A stretch of 64,000 nucleotides of DNA from Rhizomicrobium sp. (GCA_037200045.1 JBBCHM010000001.1:2170001-2234000), one strand, 5' to 3'. Shown: positions 27,789-37,723, counted from the stretch's first letter. The notes: generated from the sequence alone by a model not told the origin. Made by a program: numbers and translations.

Positions 27789-28458
27789 AAAGGCCGGCGG
27801 CCAGGCGTTCGATCTGCCCGGCGACCGCATCCGCATGGGTAAGGATCGCAAGATGGCTCAAGGCGAGCCGCGCGACCGGCCAGCCTTCCGCCTCGGCCGC
27901 GTCGGCGTCCTCCTTGTACGCACCGCTCAATTGCAGATAGGCGCTGGGCGTCGTCAGCCCAATCGCCGGCGCGACCTCTTCGAGAAAAGCGAGCGGCACC
28001 TCGCCCTGTTCGGCGATGAAGCCCGCGCCCTGCTTGCGATCCGGCAGCAGCGCCTCCATGGCGCCTTTCGGCCACCACGCATGCCAGGGCGGCAGCCTGC
28101 CGTCCTTGGCGAGCCCGCGCAGCTTTGCACCGAGCGGCTCGGGCACGCCGGCGAACCAGCTCGTATCGGGATGGGGCAGCAACGCATCGACGAAGATCGC
28201 CCCGCGCAAAGGCGCCAGCGCCGCGACGGCCGGCACCAGCGCGCCGGCGCCGCTATGGGCGACGAGAACGGGAGTGTCCGACGCCGCAGCGGCCACGGCC
28301 TCCGCCAGCGCCGGATAGTAGGGTCCATCGCCCGCCATCAGCGGCGTCAGGTCGGGCACCGCGACAGCATGGCCACGCGACCGCAGCAGCGGCGCCAAGC
28401 TCGCCCAGCTCGCCGGACCGACGAGCGGACTGTGAAGCAGGACGAGCCGCACCTTCAA
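27787..28458 (-). CDS. alpha/beta hydrolase family protein
   Basis: A 223-residue alpha/beta hydrolase with LVLLHSPLVGPASWASLAPLLRSRGH at the N-terminus and a serine elbow VLVAHSGAGALVP. The acid is probably in IFVDALLPH and the histidine in ALSHLAILTHADAVA. The first oxyanion loop lacks the usual HGxx form (HSPL instead). The substrate is unknown. The stop of the upstream pentapeptide-repeat gene is directly adjacent to its start, so both may be co-transcribed. Confidence 0.72.
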   Translation of the reverse strand: MKVRLVLLHSPLVGPASWASLAPLLRSRGHAVAVPDLTPLMAGDGPYYPALAEAVAAAASDTPVLVAHSGAGALVPAVAALAPLRGAIFVDALLPHPDTSWFAGVPEPLGAKLRGLAKDGRLPPWHAWWPKGAMEALLPDRKQGAGFIAEQGEVPLAFLEEVAPAIGLTTPSAYLQLSGAYKEDADAAEAEGWPVARLALSHLAILTHADAVAGQIERLAAGL

Positions 28459-30078
28459 TTACCTTCTAACCTGAAACCTGCGTCTCAACGCTATTAGAAA
28501 GACCGACACGCAGGCGATCAGCACGACGACCTGCGACATACCGATGCAAAACACCAGTATATCATAGGCATTGTTCGCGCATTTCAACCAACCATCTGGG
28601 TCTCCCCGATTTGCGGTTTCGAACAATGTCGGGACGAATTTCTCGCCGGCTCCAACAATGATCGCCGATTGACTTGGGACATCCGCGGCCTTGCATGCCG
28701 CATTTCGCAGCAGATAACTGTAGAACGCGATTGCAACAGCCCAAAAGACCAAAATCACAGCCAAGGGGCGAGCCATCGACTGCCCGTAGTCCGACAAGAT
28801 GCCATAAAGAAGGGACACAAGACGATCGAGAGAACGGGCGTTGGTGCGCGCCCTATGGCAACGCAATTCCAAGGCATGAAACATGCCTTCCGCTTGAATG
28901 TCTCCAATCTCCGAACTAAGCCGGCGCAAATGCCGGAACGAATTCTCGTAACGCACAGTCGCACGATCTCGATCGGCCCGAATCTTCCGCATCGGTGTCC
29001 ATCGCATCACCAGCAATGGCGGTATCCACCTCAGAATGTACAAAGCACGCCAGAATATTATCTGAGTCCGATAGAAGAGAATATCGAACCGGTCATGCCC
29101 GCTGAACCTCATAGGGTCTTCGAGCCTGGCCTCGATGATCGTATAAGGCCACCAATCTCGAGAAGGCGCTTCTCCTGCTCGGAACGACATTCCACTGAAG
29201 TCCGTATCCGAATGAAGGATGACCTGATTGAATTTGGCGACACCATCGAACGAGGCGCCCGAAAAGTCCGTGCTGTCCTGAAAAACGCAGTTCGTGAAGT
29301 CGACGGCATCACAGAACCGCGTTCGCGAAAAACTCGTCGTCCGCCGGAACGGCGCGGCACCATGAAAGGACGCGCGCGCTGAAAAGGCAGTGCCCCCGAA
29401 CTGGACATCGCCCAGGAAATTCGCCGAATCGAATATCGCGTCCGCACAAAACGTAGCATCGGTAAACAGAGCTTCGACTGGAAACTCCGCCCCTCTGAAT
29501 GCAACCCTGCCAGCGAATGTCGCGAATCGAAATCTCGATAGGACTTTTCCGTAGTAGGAGAAATCGCCGCAAAAGATAGCCGAGCCGAGGTTCGCGAGAA
29601 GCTCGGTCCCCGAATAAGCGAATGCCTCGGGAAACACCACACCGCGAAGATCAGCAAAGCTCGCCACGTCCTCCAAAGACCAACGCTGTCGCAGATCATC
29701 GTCCGGACGCATGGCGGCATCCAGCCGCTGGCGGAGTTCATCGATCGTCGATGCACCCTTGGCTTGATCCCATACATCTGACTGACATAGGAAAGGTGGA
29801 AAGCGATCTCGTACCAGTCTCTCGCGGGACGCGCGCAACTCGGGATAGAATAGAGGTGGAAGATGAAAGCGCGTCCACCGGCGACCCGCAAAATCGATCA
29901 GCCGGCCCTCCTCCTGCCGCCAGACGTCTTGCAACGTGCCCGCAGCCCCCACCGGGTCTAATCCCAGCGCTGCACGATTTGGTTTGCTCGCCAGACCGTC
30001 CCAGGACCAATCCTGCCACCACCAGCGCCTGAAAGAACCACGAAAATTTTGGTCCTTCCAAACCTCTCTCCAATCCAT
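28459..30078 (-). CDS. pentapeptide-repeat membrane protein
   Basis: A 539-residue protein. The middle (about residues 135-300) carries pentapeptide repeats of the A/C-x-F-x-x type, such as FRFATFAGRVAFRGAEFP and FTNCVFQDSTDFSGASF, which form a right-handed square beta helix. A C-terminal region has two membrane segments (PLAVILVFWAVAIAFYSYLL and IGMSQVVVLIACVSVFLIAL) separated by a loop with two cysteines. The N-terminus is rich in tryptophan (RRWWWQDWSWDG). Its DNA is visibly more A/T-rich than its surroundings, consistent with horizontal transfer. Function is unknown. Confidence 0.78.
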   Translation of the reverse strand: MDWREVWKDQNFRGSFRRWWWQDWSWDGLASKPNRAALGLDPVGAAGTLQDVWRQEEGRLIDFAGRRWTRFHLPPLFYPELRASRERLVRDRFPPFLCQSDVWDQAKGASTIDELRQRLDAAMRPDDDLRQRWSLEDVASFADLRGVVFPEAFAYSGTELLANLGSAIFCGDFSYYGKVLSRFRFATFAGRVAFRGAEFPVEALFTDATFCADAIFDSANFLGDVQFGGTAFSARASFHGAAPFRRTTSFSRTRFCDAVDFTNCVFQDSTDFSGASFDGVAKFNQVILHSDTDFSGMSFRAGEAPSRDWWPYTIIEARLEDPMRFSGHDRFDILFYRTQIIFWRALYILRWIPPLLVMRWTPMRKIRADRDRATVRYENSFRHLRRLSSEIGDIQAEGMFHALELRCHRARTNARSLDRLVSLLYGILSDYGQSMARPLAVILVFWAVAIAFYSYLLRNAACKAADVPSQSAIIVGAGEKFVPTLFETANRGDPDGWLKCANNAYDILVFCIGMSQVVVLIACVSVFLIALRRRFQVRR

Positions 30079-30165
30079 GACCGCAAGCCCCGCCCAGGCT
30101 CAACCATCACGTGCATTGGAGCACTGCCCAATCGCAAAACCAAGCTTGAAAAAAGCGTCGGCTCG

Positions 30166-31449
<1,284 letters not shown>

Positions 31450-31686
31450 TGTGAATTGCTACCTAGGGAAACATGGGAGGGAGGGGTGTCCGGCTGGCCT
31501 GACGAGCGGGACTGCACCGGTCGTCAGCGTATGATCGGAGTTTGTCGGCCCGCGCCCGGCTTCGTGCCGGTTCCGGCGCCGCGCCGTTTCAGGCGAGGGT
31601 GCCGATGCGTGCCAAGGGGAACAAAGCTCTTATAGCCTGATTTGGGGACGTTGCAAACGCCCGTCAAGCCTCGGTCCATTAAAACT
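31450..31686. other. rho upstream region, 237 bases
   Basis: The gap between hemJ and rho probably holds the rho leader. Only weak hairpins are visible. Rho is often autoregulated through its leader, but I see no decisive element here. Confidence 0.3.
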
Positions 31687-32130
31687 TCAAGCGAACGGCT
31701 TAACCACCGCCAGGATCACGATGAAGATCACCAGCACGAACGGCACCTCGTTGATGATCCGGTAGAACCGGGTGGACCGCATGTTGGCGTCACGCGCGAA
31801 GGTTTTCACCGTCGCGGCGAAAAATCCGTGCAGGCCGCTCAGCGCCAGCACCAGGACGAATTTGATCTGCAGCCAGGTGTCCTCATAGGCGCCGGTGACA
31901 TAGGCCAGGGTCAGGCCGAGGATCCACACCGCGATCATCGCCGGGTTCACGATGCGGCGCAGCAGGAGCCGCTCATGCGTCTTCAGCATCTCCGATTGCG
32001 GCGAGCCGGCGGGAACCTCCGAATGGTAGACGAACAGTCGCGGCAGATAGAGCATGCCCGCCATCCACGCGATGACCGCGATGACGTGCAGCGCCTTGAT
32101 CCAGTCGATGTGATTGGACAGCCACATCAT
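31687..32130 (-). CDS. hemJ: protoporphyrinogen IX oxidase HemJ
   Basis: A 147-residue membrane protein with about four helices. The opening WIKALHVIAVIAWMAGMLYLPRLFVYH contains the conserved histidine and arginine expected to bind haem, and later THERLLLRRIVNPAM and FRIINEVP-like motifs (here FYRIINEVP) fit HemJ. It oxidises protoporphyrinogen IX to protoporphyrin IX, the substrate of ferrochelatase. Its ATG overlaps the hemH stop (ATGA at 32127-32130 region), so the last two steps of haem synthesis are translationally coupled. Confidence 0.93.
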   Translation of the reverse strand: MMWLSNHIDWIKALHVIAVIAWMAGMLYLPRLFVYHSEVPAGSPQSEMLKTHERLLLRRIVNPAMIAVWILGLTLAYVTGAYEDTWLQIKFVLVLALSGLHGFFAATVKTFARDANMRSTRFYRIINEVPFVLVIFIVILAVVKPFA

Positions 32131-33161
32131 CACGTCATGTCCCCCCAACGCGGACAGGCCTTGGCTTCGCCCGCGCATCCGCCCGCTGCGCCGATGGTAC
32201 CGCGCGCCTTCGCGGCTTGCATCACCAGATCGGCGAGTGCGGCGATGAAGTCGGGATGCATTCCGACCGTCGGCACGCGCAGATAGTCCGCCACACCGCT
32301 CGCCGCCGCCAGATGCGCGTATTCGATATCGAGCTCGACCAAGGTTTCGGAATGTTCCGACACGAAAGCGATCGGCGCGATCACCAGACCCTTGCCCTTG
32401 GCGCCGGCGCGGCGGATCTCCGCATCGGTCGCCGGACCGATCCACTCCAACGGCCCAACACGGCTCTGATAACAGACCGACCAGTCGAGATTTTCCATCC
32501 CCAACCCATCCACAATCACCTTGGCCGTACGCTCGACTTGGCTCTGATAGGGATCGCCCTTCGCGATGGTGCGCTTGGGCAAGCCATGCGCGGACAGCAG
32601 CAACCGATAATTCACGCCGGACTTCGCTTTCGCGAAGGCCGCCCGGATAAGTTCTACCTCTGCCGAGACAAATCCTTGCGCTTCCGGGTAACAGCAGATT
32701 CGCGTGGTCGGCGCCGCGATACTGGCCTTCACCGACGCCCGCTGCCAGTCCAGGAAGGACGAGCCTGTCGTCGTCGTCGAGAATTGCGGATATAGCGGCA
32801 GCAGAACGATCCGATCCGCGCCCCACGCCTTGACCTGCGCCGCGGTCTCGTCGCTGAACGGATGCCAGCACCGCATCGCGATGAAGGCCTTCGCTTCGAC
32901 GCCTCGTGCCATCAACACTTTATCCAAAGCATCGGCCTGTGCCCGTGTCTCCACGAGAATCGGCGAAGCCCCGCCGATCTTGGCGTAGATATCTTGCGCA
33001 ACCAGCGCCCGCCGTCGCGCGATGAACCATGCCAATGGCCTGCGCAGAAACGCCGGAAGCGTTATGATCGCGGGGTCGCTGAAGAGATTGCGCAGGAACG
33101 GCTCGACGGCTTCCGGCGAATCCGGACCGCCCAGGTTGAACAGGACGATTGCGAGCTTCAC
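32130..33161 (-). CDS. hemH: ferrochelatase HemH
   Basis: A 343-residue enzyme that inserts iron into protoporphyrin IX. The opening IVLFNLGGPDSPEAVEPFLRNLF, the catalytic histidine in LLLSAHGLPKRT and the acid in FVSEHSETLVELDIEY are canonical. Cysteines at CAGEAKAC near the C-terminus could belong to a [2Fe-2S] cluster such as some ferrochelatases have, but this is inference. The start is GTG at 33161. In the origin regions of Caulobacter and Rickettsia the equivalent position is occupied by hemE. Confidence 0.95.
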   Translation of the reverse strand: MKLAIVLFNLGGPDSPEAVEPFLRNLFSDPAIITLPAFLRRPLAWFIARRRALVAQDIYAKIGGASPILVETRAQADALDKVLMARGVEAKAFIAMRCWHPFSDETAAQVKAWGADRIVLLPLYPQFSTTTTGSSFLDWQRASVKASIAAPTTRICCYPEAQGFVSAEVELIRAAFAKAKSGVNYRLLLSAHGLPKRTIAKGDPYQSQVERTAKVIVDGLGMENLDWSVCYQSRVGPLEWIGPATDAEIRRAGAKGKGLVIAPIAFVSEHSETLVELDIEYAHLAAASGVADYLRVPTVGMHPDFIAALADLVMQAAKARGTIGAAGGCAGEAKACPRWGDMT

Positions 33162-33445
33162 GCTTTATCCCGCACCTTCATCTTCTACTTCAAAATAGAA
33201 TCTTAGATTCTAAGATTCTGAAGATGGTGTAAGGCCTGTGATTTGTGGAAGAGTCGGTGAGTGGAAACTGCTCTAGGCCGGAAAGGCCTGGGACTCAAGT
33301 GTCGGAGCACAGACAGATGGCGGACGCGCCCTCGTGCTTCTGGTGACGGAAGCGGTATGCTTCGAGAGATACCCACGACGGTCGTCGCAGGTCCGCCAAA
33401 CCGGCGTCCGTCAACAAGCTGGGTGGACGAAAAAGGAATGGTTTT
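33162..33445. other. candidate chromosome replication origin (oriC) region
   Basis: A 284-base gap between divergent hemH and ppsR, with an A/T-rich left part. In Caulobacter crescentus and Rickettsia, oriC lies between hemE and the ppsR/RP001 homologue, and here the flanking order (mnmE, rho, hemJ, hemH | ppsR, maf, aroE, coaE, dnaQ, secB) matches. Five GANTC methylation sites fall between 33198 and 33296. One DnaA-box-like 9-mer (TGTGGAAGA, 33244-33252) matches the consensus at 7 of 9 bases; I see no perfect DnaA box and no CtrA TTAA-N7-TTAA site. The call rests mainly on gene order and divergence. Confidence 0.6.
33197..33219. promoter_or_regulatory. perfect 11-base inverted repeat with three GANTC sites
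   Basis: Arms AGAATCTTAGA and TCTAAGATTCT are exact complements around a single T. GANTC occurs at 33198-33202, 33206-33210 and 33214-33218, spaced 8 bases apart. The A/T richness stands out in this genome. Confidence 0.75.
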
Positions 33446-34267
33446 GTGAATCCGCAGTTCCACGTGCATCTGGTGTCGGACGCGACCGGCGAGACGCTGA
33501 ACGCCATCGCCCGCGCCGCCTTGGCGCAGTTCGAGGGCGTGGTGGTGAACGAGCATTTCTATGCCCTCGTGCGCAGCCAAAAACAGCTCCAGCGCGCCGT
33601 GGAGCACATCAAGGCCGAACCCGGGCTGGTGTTCTTCACCCTGGTCAATCTGCAATTGCGCCAGGAGCTGCAGCAGGCCTGTATCACGCTTTCGGTGCCG
33701 TCCTACGATGTGCTGGAAACGCCCATCGGGGTGCTGCGCGACTTCCTCGGCGGCGCCGCGGAAACCCACCGGCCGGGCGGGCAGCACGATGTCGATCAGA
33801 AATATCTCCACCGCATCGAGGCGCTGAATTTCACCATCGCCCATGACGATGGCCAGAATCTCGAAACCCTGGGCGAGGCCGAAATTATCTTGACGGGCGC
33901 CAGCCGCACCTCCAAGACGCCGACCTGCGTCTATCTCGCGATGCGCGGCTATCGCGCCGCGAACGTGCCGCTGGTTCCCGGCATGCCGCTGCCGGTGGAG
34001 CTGCTGGCCGTGAAAAAGCCGCTCATCGTCGGCCTGTGGGCGACGCCCGACCGGCTCATTCAGGTGCGCCGCAACCGGCTCGCGACCATGGGCGAGGCCC
34101 GCGATACCGACTATGTCGACCTCGAACTGGTCCGCGCCGAAGTCACCAACACCAAGCGCCTGTTCGAAAGCCAGGATTGGCCGTCGATCGACGTCTCGCG
34201 CCGCTCGGTGGAGGAAACCGCCGCCTCGATCGTCAATCTGCTCGCCGAGCGGCAGGAAGGCGCCTAG
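33446..34267 (+). CDS. ppsR: PEP synthase/PPDK regulatory protein (DUF299)
   Basis: A 273-residue bifunctional kinase/pyrophosphorylase of the DUF299 family, which controls phosphoenolpyruvate synthase or pyruvate, phosphate dikinase by phosphorylating a threonine with ADP. The opening FHVHLVSDATGETLNAIARA, the P-loop GASRTSKT at residues 151-158 and GLWATPDRLIQVRRNRL are diagnostic. The start is GTG at 33446 with AAAAGGA upstream. It is the first gene to the right of the candidate origin and its stop overlaps the maf start. Confidence 0.93.
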   Translation: MNPQFHVHLVSDATGETLNAIARAALAQFEGVVVNEHFYALVRSQKQLQRAVEHIKAEPGLVFFTLVNLQLRQELQQACITLSVPSYDVLETPIGVLRDFLGGAAETHRPGGQHDVDQKYLHRIEALNFTIAHDDGQNLETLGEAEIILTGASRTSKTPTCVYLAMRGYRAANVPLVPGMPLPVELLAVKKPLIVGLWATPDRLIQVRRNRLATMGEARDTDYVDLELVRAEVTNTKRLFESQDWPSIDVSRRSVEETAASIVNLLAERQEGA

Positions 34268-34860
34268 TGGATTTCATTCTCGCCTCCGGCAGCGAGTCCC
34301 GCAGGCGTCTCCTGGCCGCCGCCGGCGTGCCGTTCGAGGCGATCCCGGCGGATATCGACGAAGACGCGCTCAAAGCCAAATTGCTGCGCGCCGACACGCG
34401 GGCGCAAGACATCGCCGGTCATCTCGCCGAAGCCAAGGCGCTGCGGATATCCACGCTCCACCCACAGGCGCTAGTGCTGGGCGCCGACCAGACGCTGATC
34501 TTCGGCGCCGAGGTCGTCAGCAAGTGCCCCGATCTCGCGGCGGCCCGCCGCTTGCTGCTGCGCCTGCGCGGCCACGCGCACCGGCTCGTCGGCGGCTATG
34601 TCCTGGCCAGGGCGGGCGTGGTGGTCTGGCGTCATGGCGAGACGGCGAAGCTGACCATGCGGGAGTTCAGCGACGGCTTCCTGGACGGTTATCTGGCGGC
34701 GGAGGGTGAGGGCGTGTTGTCGGCGGTGGGGTGCTACAAGCTCGAAGGCCTGGGGGCGCAGCTTTTCGCCACCATCGAAGGCGACTATTTTTCCATCCTG
34801 GGCCTCGCGCTCCAGCCTTTGCTGGCCGAACTCAGAAGACAGGGCGTGTTGCGGACATGA
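34267..34860 (+). CDS. maf: Maf-family nucleotide pyrophosphatase
   Basis: A 197-residue Maf/YhdE-type protein that hydrolyses non-canonical nucleoside triphosphates. It has the motif LASGSESRRRLLAAAG, the acidic/glutamine region VLGADQTLIF and the C-terminal GCYKLEGLGAQLFATIEGDYFSI. The start is GTG at 34267, sharing its G with the TAG stop of ppsR. Its own stop overlaps aroE (ATGA). Confidence 0.93.
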   Translation: MDFILASGSESRRRLLAAAGVPFEAIPADIDEDALKAKLLRADTRAQDIAGHLAEAKALRISTLHPQALVLGADQTLIFGAEVVSKCPDLAAARRLLLRLRGHAHRLVGGYVLARAGVVVWRHGETAKLTMREFSDGFLDGYLAAEGEGVLSAVGCYKLEGLGAQLFATIEGDYFSILGLALQPLLAELRRQGVLRT

Positions 34861-35720
34861 CGATCACGGGCGCCGCCAAGCTCGCCGGCATCCTGGGCTG
34901 GCCGGTCGCGCAGGCCCTCTCGCCGCGCCTGCACGGCTTCTGGCTTCAGGAGATGACCATCGACGGCGCGCTGGTGCCGCTCGCCGTCAAGCCGGAGAAT
35001 TTTACGTTCGTCCTGCGCGGCATCATGGCGGCGGGCTTCAAGGGTTCGAGTGTTACTATTCCGCACAAGGAAGCCGCTTTCGCGCTCGCGCACGATTGCG
35101 ATCTGGCGGCCCGGGCAGCCGGCGCGGTCAATCTGCTGATATTCCATGAGAGCGGAAGGATCGAAGGCCGCAACACCGACGCGACGGGGCTCGCGGCATC
35201 GCTGCGCGAGGACCTCGGTCCCGATTGCGTGAGGGGCAAGATGGCCGTCCTGCTCGGCGCCGGCGGCGCGGCCCGGGCCGCCGCCGTGGCGCTGCACGAT
35301 CTGGGCGCCGCCGAAATCCGCATCCTCAACCGCGGCCGCGGCCGAGCCGACCAGCTTGCCGCGGCGCTGTCGCCGCAACTGACACCGAAACTTGTCGTCT
35401 ATGACATGGTGGATTGGTCCAAGGCCGCGCAGGGCGCCGCGCTGGTCGTCCACACCACCAGCGCCGGCATGAAGGGCGCGCCATCGCTGGAGATCGACCT
35501 CTCGGTCCTGCCGGCCGGCGCCGCGCTGTGCGACATCGTCTACAATCCGCTGGAAACGTCTCTGATCGCGCGCGCCCGAGCACGCGGCCTGCGCACTGTG
35601 GACGGTTTGGGGATGCTCATGCACCAGGGCGTGCCGGCCTTCGAAGCGTTCTTCGGTGTGCGGCCCGCCGTCACGCCGGCCTTGCGCCGATATCTCGAAG
35701 AGGCGCTGCGTGCCCGATAA
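34857..35720 (+). CDS. aroE: shikimate dehydrogenase AroE
   Basis: A 287-residue NADPH enzyme reducing 3-dehydroshikimate to shikimate. Substrate-binding residues lie in [17 protein letters not shown] and [11 protein letters not shown] (catalytic lysine), with Asn/Asp in GRNTDATG. The NADPH loop is [16 protein letters not shown]. It overlaps maf by four bases and coaE by 11, within the ppsR-to-dnaQ operon. Confidence 0.95.
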   Translation: MTITGAAKLAGILGWPVAQALSPRLHGFWLQEMTIDGALVPLAVKPENFTFVLRGIMAAGFKGSSVTIPHKEAAFALAHDCDLAARAAGAVNLLIFHESGRIEGRNTDATGLAASLREDLGPDCVRGKMAVLLGAGGAARAAAVALHDLGAAEIRILNRGRGRADQLAAALSPQLTPKLVVYDMVDWSKAAQGAALVVHTTSAGMKGAPSLEIDLSVLPAGAALCDIVYNPLETSLIARARARGLRTVDGLGMLMHQGVPAFEAFFGVRPAVTPALRRYLEEALRAR

Positions 35721-36330
35721 GCGTCCTCTGCATATCGGACTGACCGGCTCCATCGGCATGGGCAAGTCCGAGACGGCGAAGATGTTCGCGCGGCTCGGCG
35801 TGCCGGTCTATGACGCGGATGCCGCCGTGCACCGGCTCTACAGCAAGGGCGGCGCGGCGGTGGCGCCGATCGCGGCGCCGTTCCCCGGCACGGTGAAGGA
35901 CGGCGCCGTCGACCGCGCCGAGCTTTCCAAATACGTCACCGGTAATCCCGAGGCGACGGCGCGGCTGCAGGCCATCGTCTATCCCTTGATGGCCGGCGAG
36001 CGGAAGCGCTTCCTCGACGCGGCCCAGGGCGCCGACATGGTCGTGTTCGACATCCCGCTGCTGTTCGAGACCGGGGGCGAGGCCGCGATGGACGCGGTTG
36101 TCGTCGTCAGCGCGCCTTCCCATATCCAGCGCGAACGGGTTCTGGCGCGTCCGGGCATGACGGAGGAGAAATTCGCCTATCTGCATTCGCGACAGATGCC
36201 CGACGAAGAAAAGCGTGCAAAAGCCCATTTCGTGGTTGTGACCGACCAGGGCCTGGAGCATGCATTCGAGCAGGTGAAGAAGATCGTGGCGAGCCTTCGG
36301 GAACGCCGCAGCCAAGGGCAGTCGGGCTGA
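35710..36330 (+). CDS. coaE: dephospho-CoA kinase CoaE
   Basis: A 206-residue kinase carrying out the last step of coenzyme A synthesis. P-loop [18 protein letters not shown], substrate motif [12 protein letters not shown] and [12 protein letters not shown] are clear. I start at GTG 35710 ([13 protein letters not shown]), which overlaps the end of aroE; a longer reading lies wholly inside aroE. The stop overlaps the dnaQ start as TGATG. Confidence 0.94.
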   Translation: MPDKRPLHIGLTGSIGMGKSETAKMFARLGVPVYDADAAVHRLYSKGGAAVAPIAAPFPGTVKDGAVDRAELSKYVTGNPEATARLQAIVYPLMAGERKRFLDAAQGADMVVFDIPLLFETGGEAAMDAVVVVSAPSHIQRERVLARPGMTEEKFAYLHSRQMPDEEKRAKAHFVVVTDQGLEHAFEQVKKIVASLRERRSQGQSG

Positions 36331-37034
36331 TGCGCCAGGTGGTGCTGGATACGGAGACAACGGGGTTCGAGCCGGCGGAAGGCCACCGGATCGTCGAGAT
36401 CGGCTGCGTCGAGCTGTTCGACCATCTGCCGACCGGGCGGACTTACCGCGCCTATCTGAACCCGGAGCGGCTGGTGCCGCCGGAGACCACCCGCGTCCAC
36501 GGCCTGACCGACGAATTCCTCGCCGACAAGCCGAAATTCGCCGAAGTGGTCGAGGACTTCCTGGATTTCCTCGGCGACGCGGCGCTGGTCATCCACAATG
36601 CGAGCTTCGACCTCAAATTCGTCAATTCCGAGCTGCACCGCGTCGGCAAGCCGCCCATCCCGCATGCCCGCGCCATCGACACGATCGAGATCGCCAAGGC
36701 CAAGATCCCCGGGGCGCGCTATTCGCTGGATGAATTGTGCAAGCGCTTCGCCATCGACCTGTCGGCCCGCACCAAGCATGGCGCGCTGCTCGATGCCGAG
36801 CTGACGGCGCAGGTCTATCTCGAGCTTGTCGGCGGGCGGCAGCGCAAGCTGTCGCTCGATCCGGTGGAGGCCGTTGCCGCGTTCGGCGCCGCGCCCATGG
36901 GCGCCGCCCGCCAGCGCCCCGAGCCGCTCGGCTCCCGCCTCACCCTGGCCGAGGCCGAGGCCCACGCCACCTTCGTGGCAAAGGAGCTAGGCAAGGAACC
37001 GCTGTGGATGTCGCTGACCTCACCCTCCCCTTGA
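36330..37034 (+). CDS. dnaQ: DNA polymerase III epsilon subunit (proofreading exonuclease)
   Basis: A 234-residue DEDDh 3'-5' exonuclease. Exo I is VLDTETTGFEP, Exo II is VIHNASFDLKFV and Exo III is HGALLDAELTAQVY. The C-terminal tail should hold the alpha-subunit binding part, ending LWMSLTSPSP. It is the last gene of the ppsR-maf-aroE-coaE-dnaQ operon, all linked by overlaps, and converges with secB. Confidence 0.95.
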   Translation: MRQVVLDTETTGFEPAEGHRIVEIGCVELFDHLPTGRTYRAYLNPERLVPPETTRVHGLTDEFLADKPKFAEVVEDFLDFLGDAALVIHNASFDLKFVNSELHRVGKPPIPHARAIDTIEIAKAKIPGARYSLDELCKRFAIDLSARTKHGALLDAELTAQVYLELVGGRQRKLSLDPVEAVAAFGAAPMGAARQRPEPLGSRLTLAEAEAHATFVAKELGKEPLWMSLTSPSP

Positions 37035-37042
37035 GGGAGGGT
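37022..37042. terminator. hairpin between convergent dnaQ and secB
   Basis: ACCCTCCC/GGGAGGGT stem (37022-37029 with 37035-37042) with a 5-base loop that contains the dnaQ stop codon. There is no T run, so if it ends transcription it would need Rho or act as a roadblock. Confidence 0.4.
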
Positions 37043-37047
37043 GGATT

Positions 37048-37545
37048 CTACGCCAATCCGTTCGCTCCGCCGCCGCGGACCTGCTGCATCTGTTCGGTGC
37101 GGGAGCGGTAGAGGCCGGCGAAGTCGATCGGCTCGATCATCAGCGGCGGCATGCCGCCATCGCGCACCGCGTCCGAGATGATCCGCCGCGCGAAGGGGAA
37201 CAAAAGATGCGGACCCTCGATCAGCAGGACCTGCTGCAGCACCTCCTCGGGGACGTTGACGATCTGCAGCAGCCCCGCATAGGCCAGTTCCAGCAGGAAC
37301 ACCGGCTTGTCGTCCTGGGACTTGGCGTTGACGCGCAGCTTGAGCTCGACCTCGTACAGCTCGCCTTCCAGCCGCCTCGCCTGGAGGTCCACGCCGAGAT
37401 CGATCTGCGGCCGGACCGTCACGCTGGCCGGCGCGCCGGGATTCTCGAAGGACAGGTCCTTGACGTATTGCGCGATGATCTGGATGCGCGGCGCGCCGCC
37501 TGCGCCATAGTCTCCGCCTGGAAGGGCACCGGTTGCGCTCATCAT
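37048..37545 (-). CDS. secB: protein-export chaperone SecB
   Basis: A 165-residue chaperone that holds precursor proteins for SecA. It has PRIQIIAQYVKDLSFENPGAP, typical of the N-terminal strand, and the SecA-binding acidic and C-terminal helices (LLIEGPHLLFPFARRIISDAVRDGGMPPL). The start MMSATGALPGG at 37545 is preceded by CTTAAGGAACGC. Its position next to dnaQ is conserved in alphaproteobacterial origin regions. Confidence 0.95.
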   Translation of the reverse strand: MMSATGALPGGDYGAGGAPRIQIIAQYVKDLSFENPGAPASVTVRPQIDLGVDLQARRLEGELYEVELKLRVNAKSQDDKPVFLLELAYAGLLQIVNVPEEVLQQVLLIEGPHLLFPFARRIISDAVRDGGMPPLMIEPIDFAGLYRSRTEQMQQVRGGGANGLA

Positions 37546-37723
37546 GCGTTCCTTAAGAAGGTTTGGCGGGGGCCGCCGGTACCACGGATCGCGCAAGCGT
37601 GACAAGGCAAAGGGGCTGGTTTCCGTGGGCGGCATCGCCACATATCGAACTGCGATGCTGGACCCTCGCGGTTGCGGGGGGTAGGGTGGCAATTCGGCGG
37701 ATGGGCGGGCCGCCGCGAAGGTT

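Noticed and set aside
31450-31686. Riboswitch or attenuator in the rho leader
   Set aside because: Only short unrelated hairpins are visible; no conserved aptamer core could be recognised.
33162-33445. CtrA sites and a DnaA-box cluster in the oriC candidate
   Set aside because: No TTAA-N7-TTAA and no perfect TTATCCACA were found; the best DnaA-like site has two mismatches, so I do not claim a box cluster.
37022-37042. Strong intrinsic terminator between dnaQ and secB
   Set aside because: The hairpin is good but no T run follows on either strand, so it is listed only as a hairpin with low confidence.
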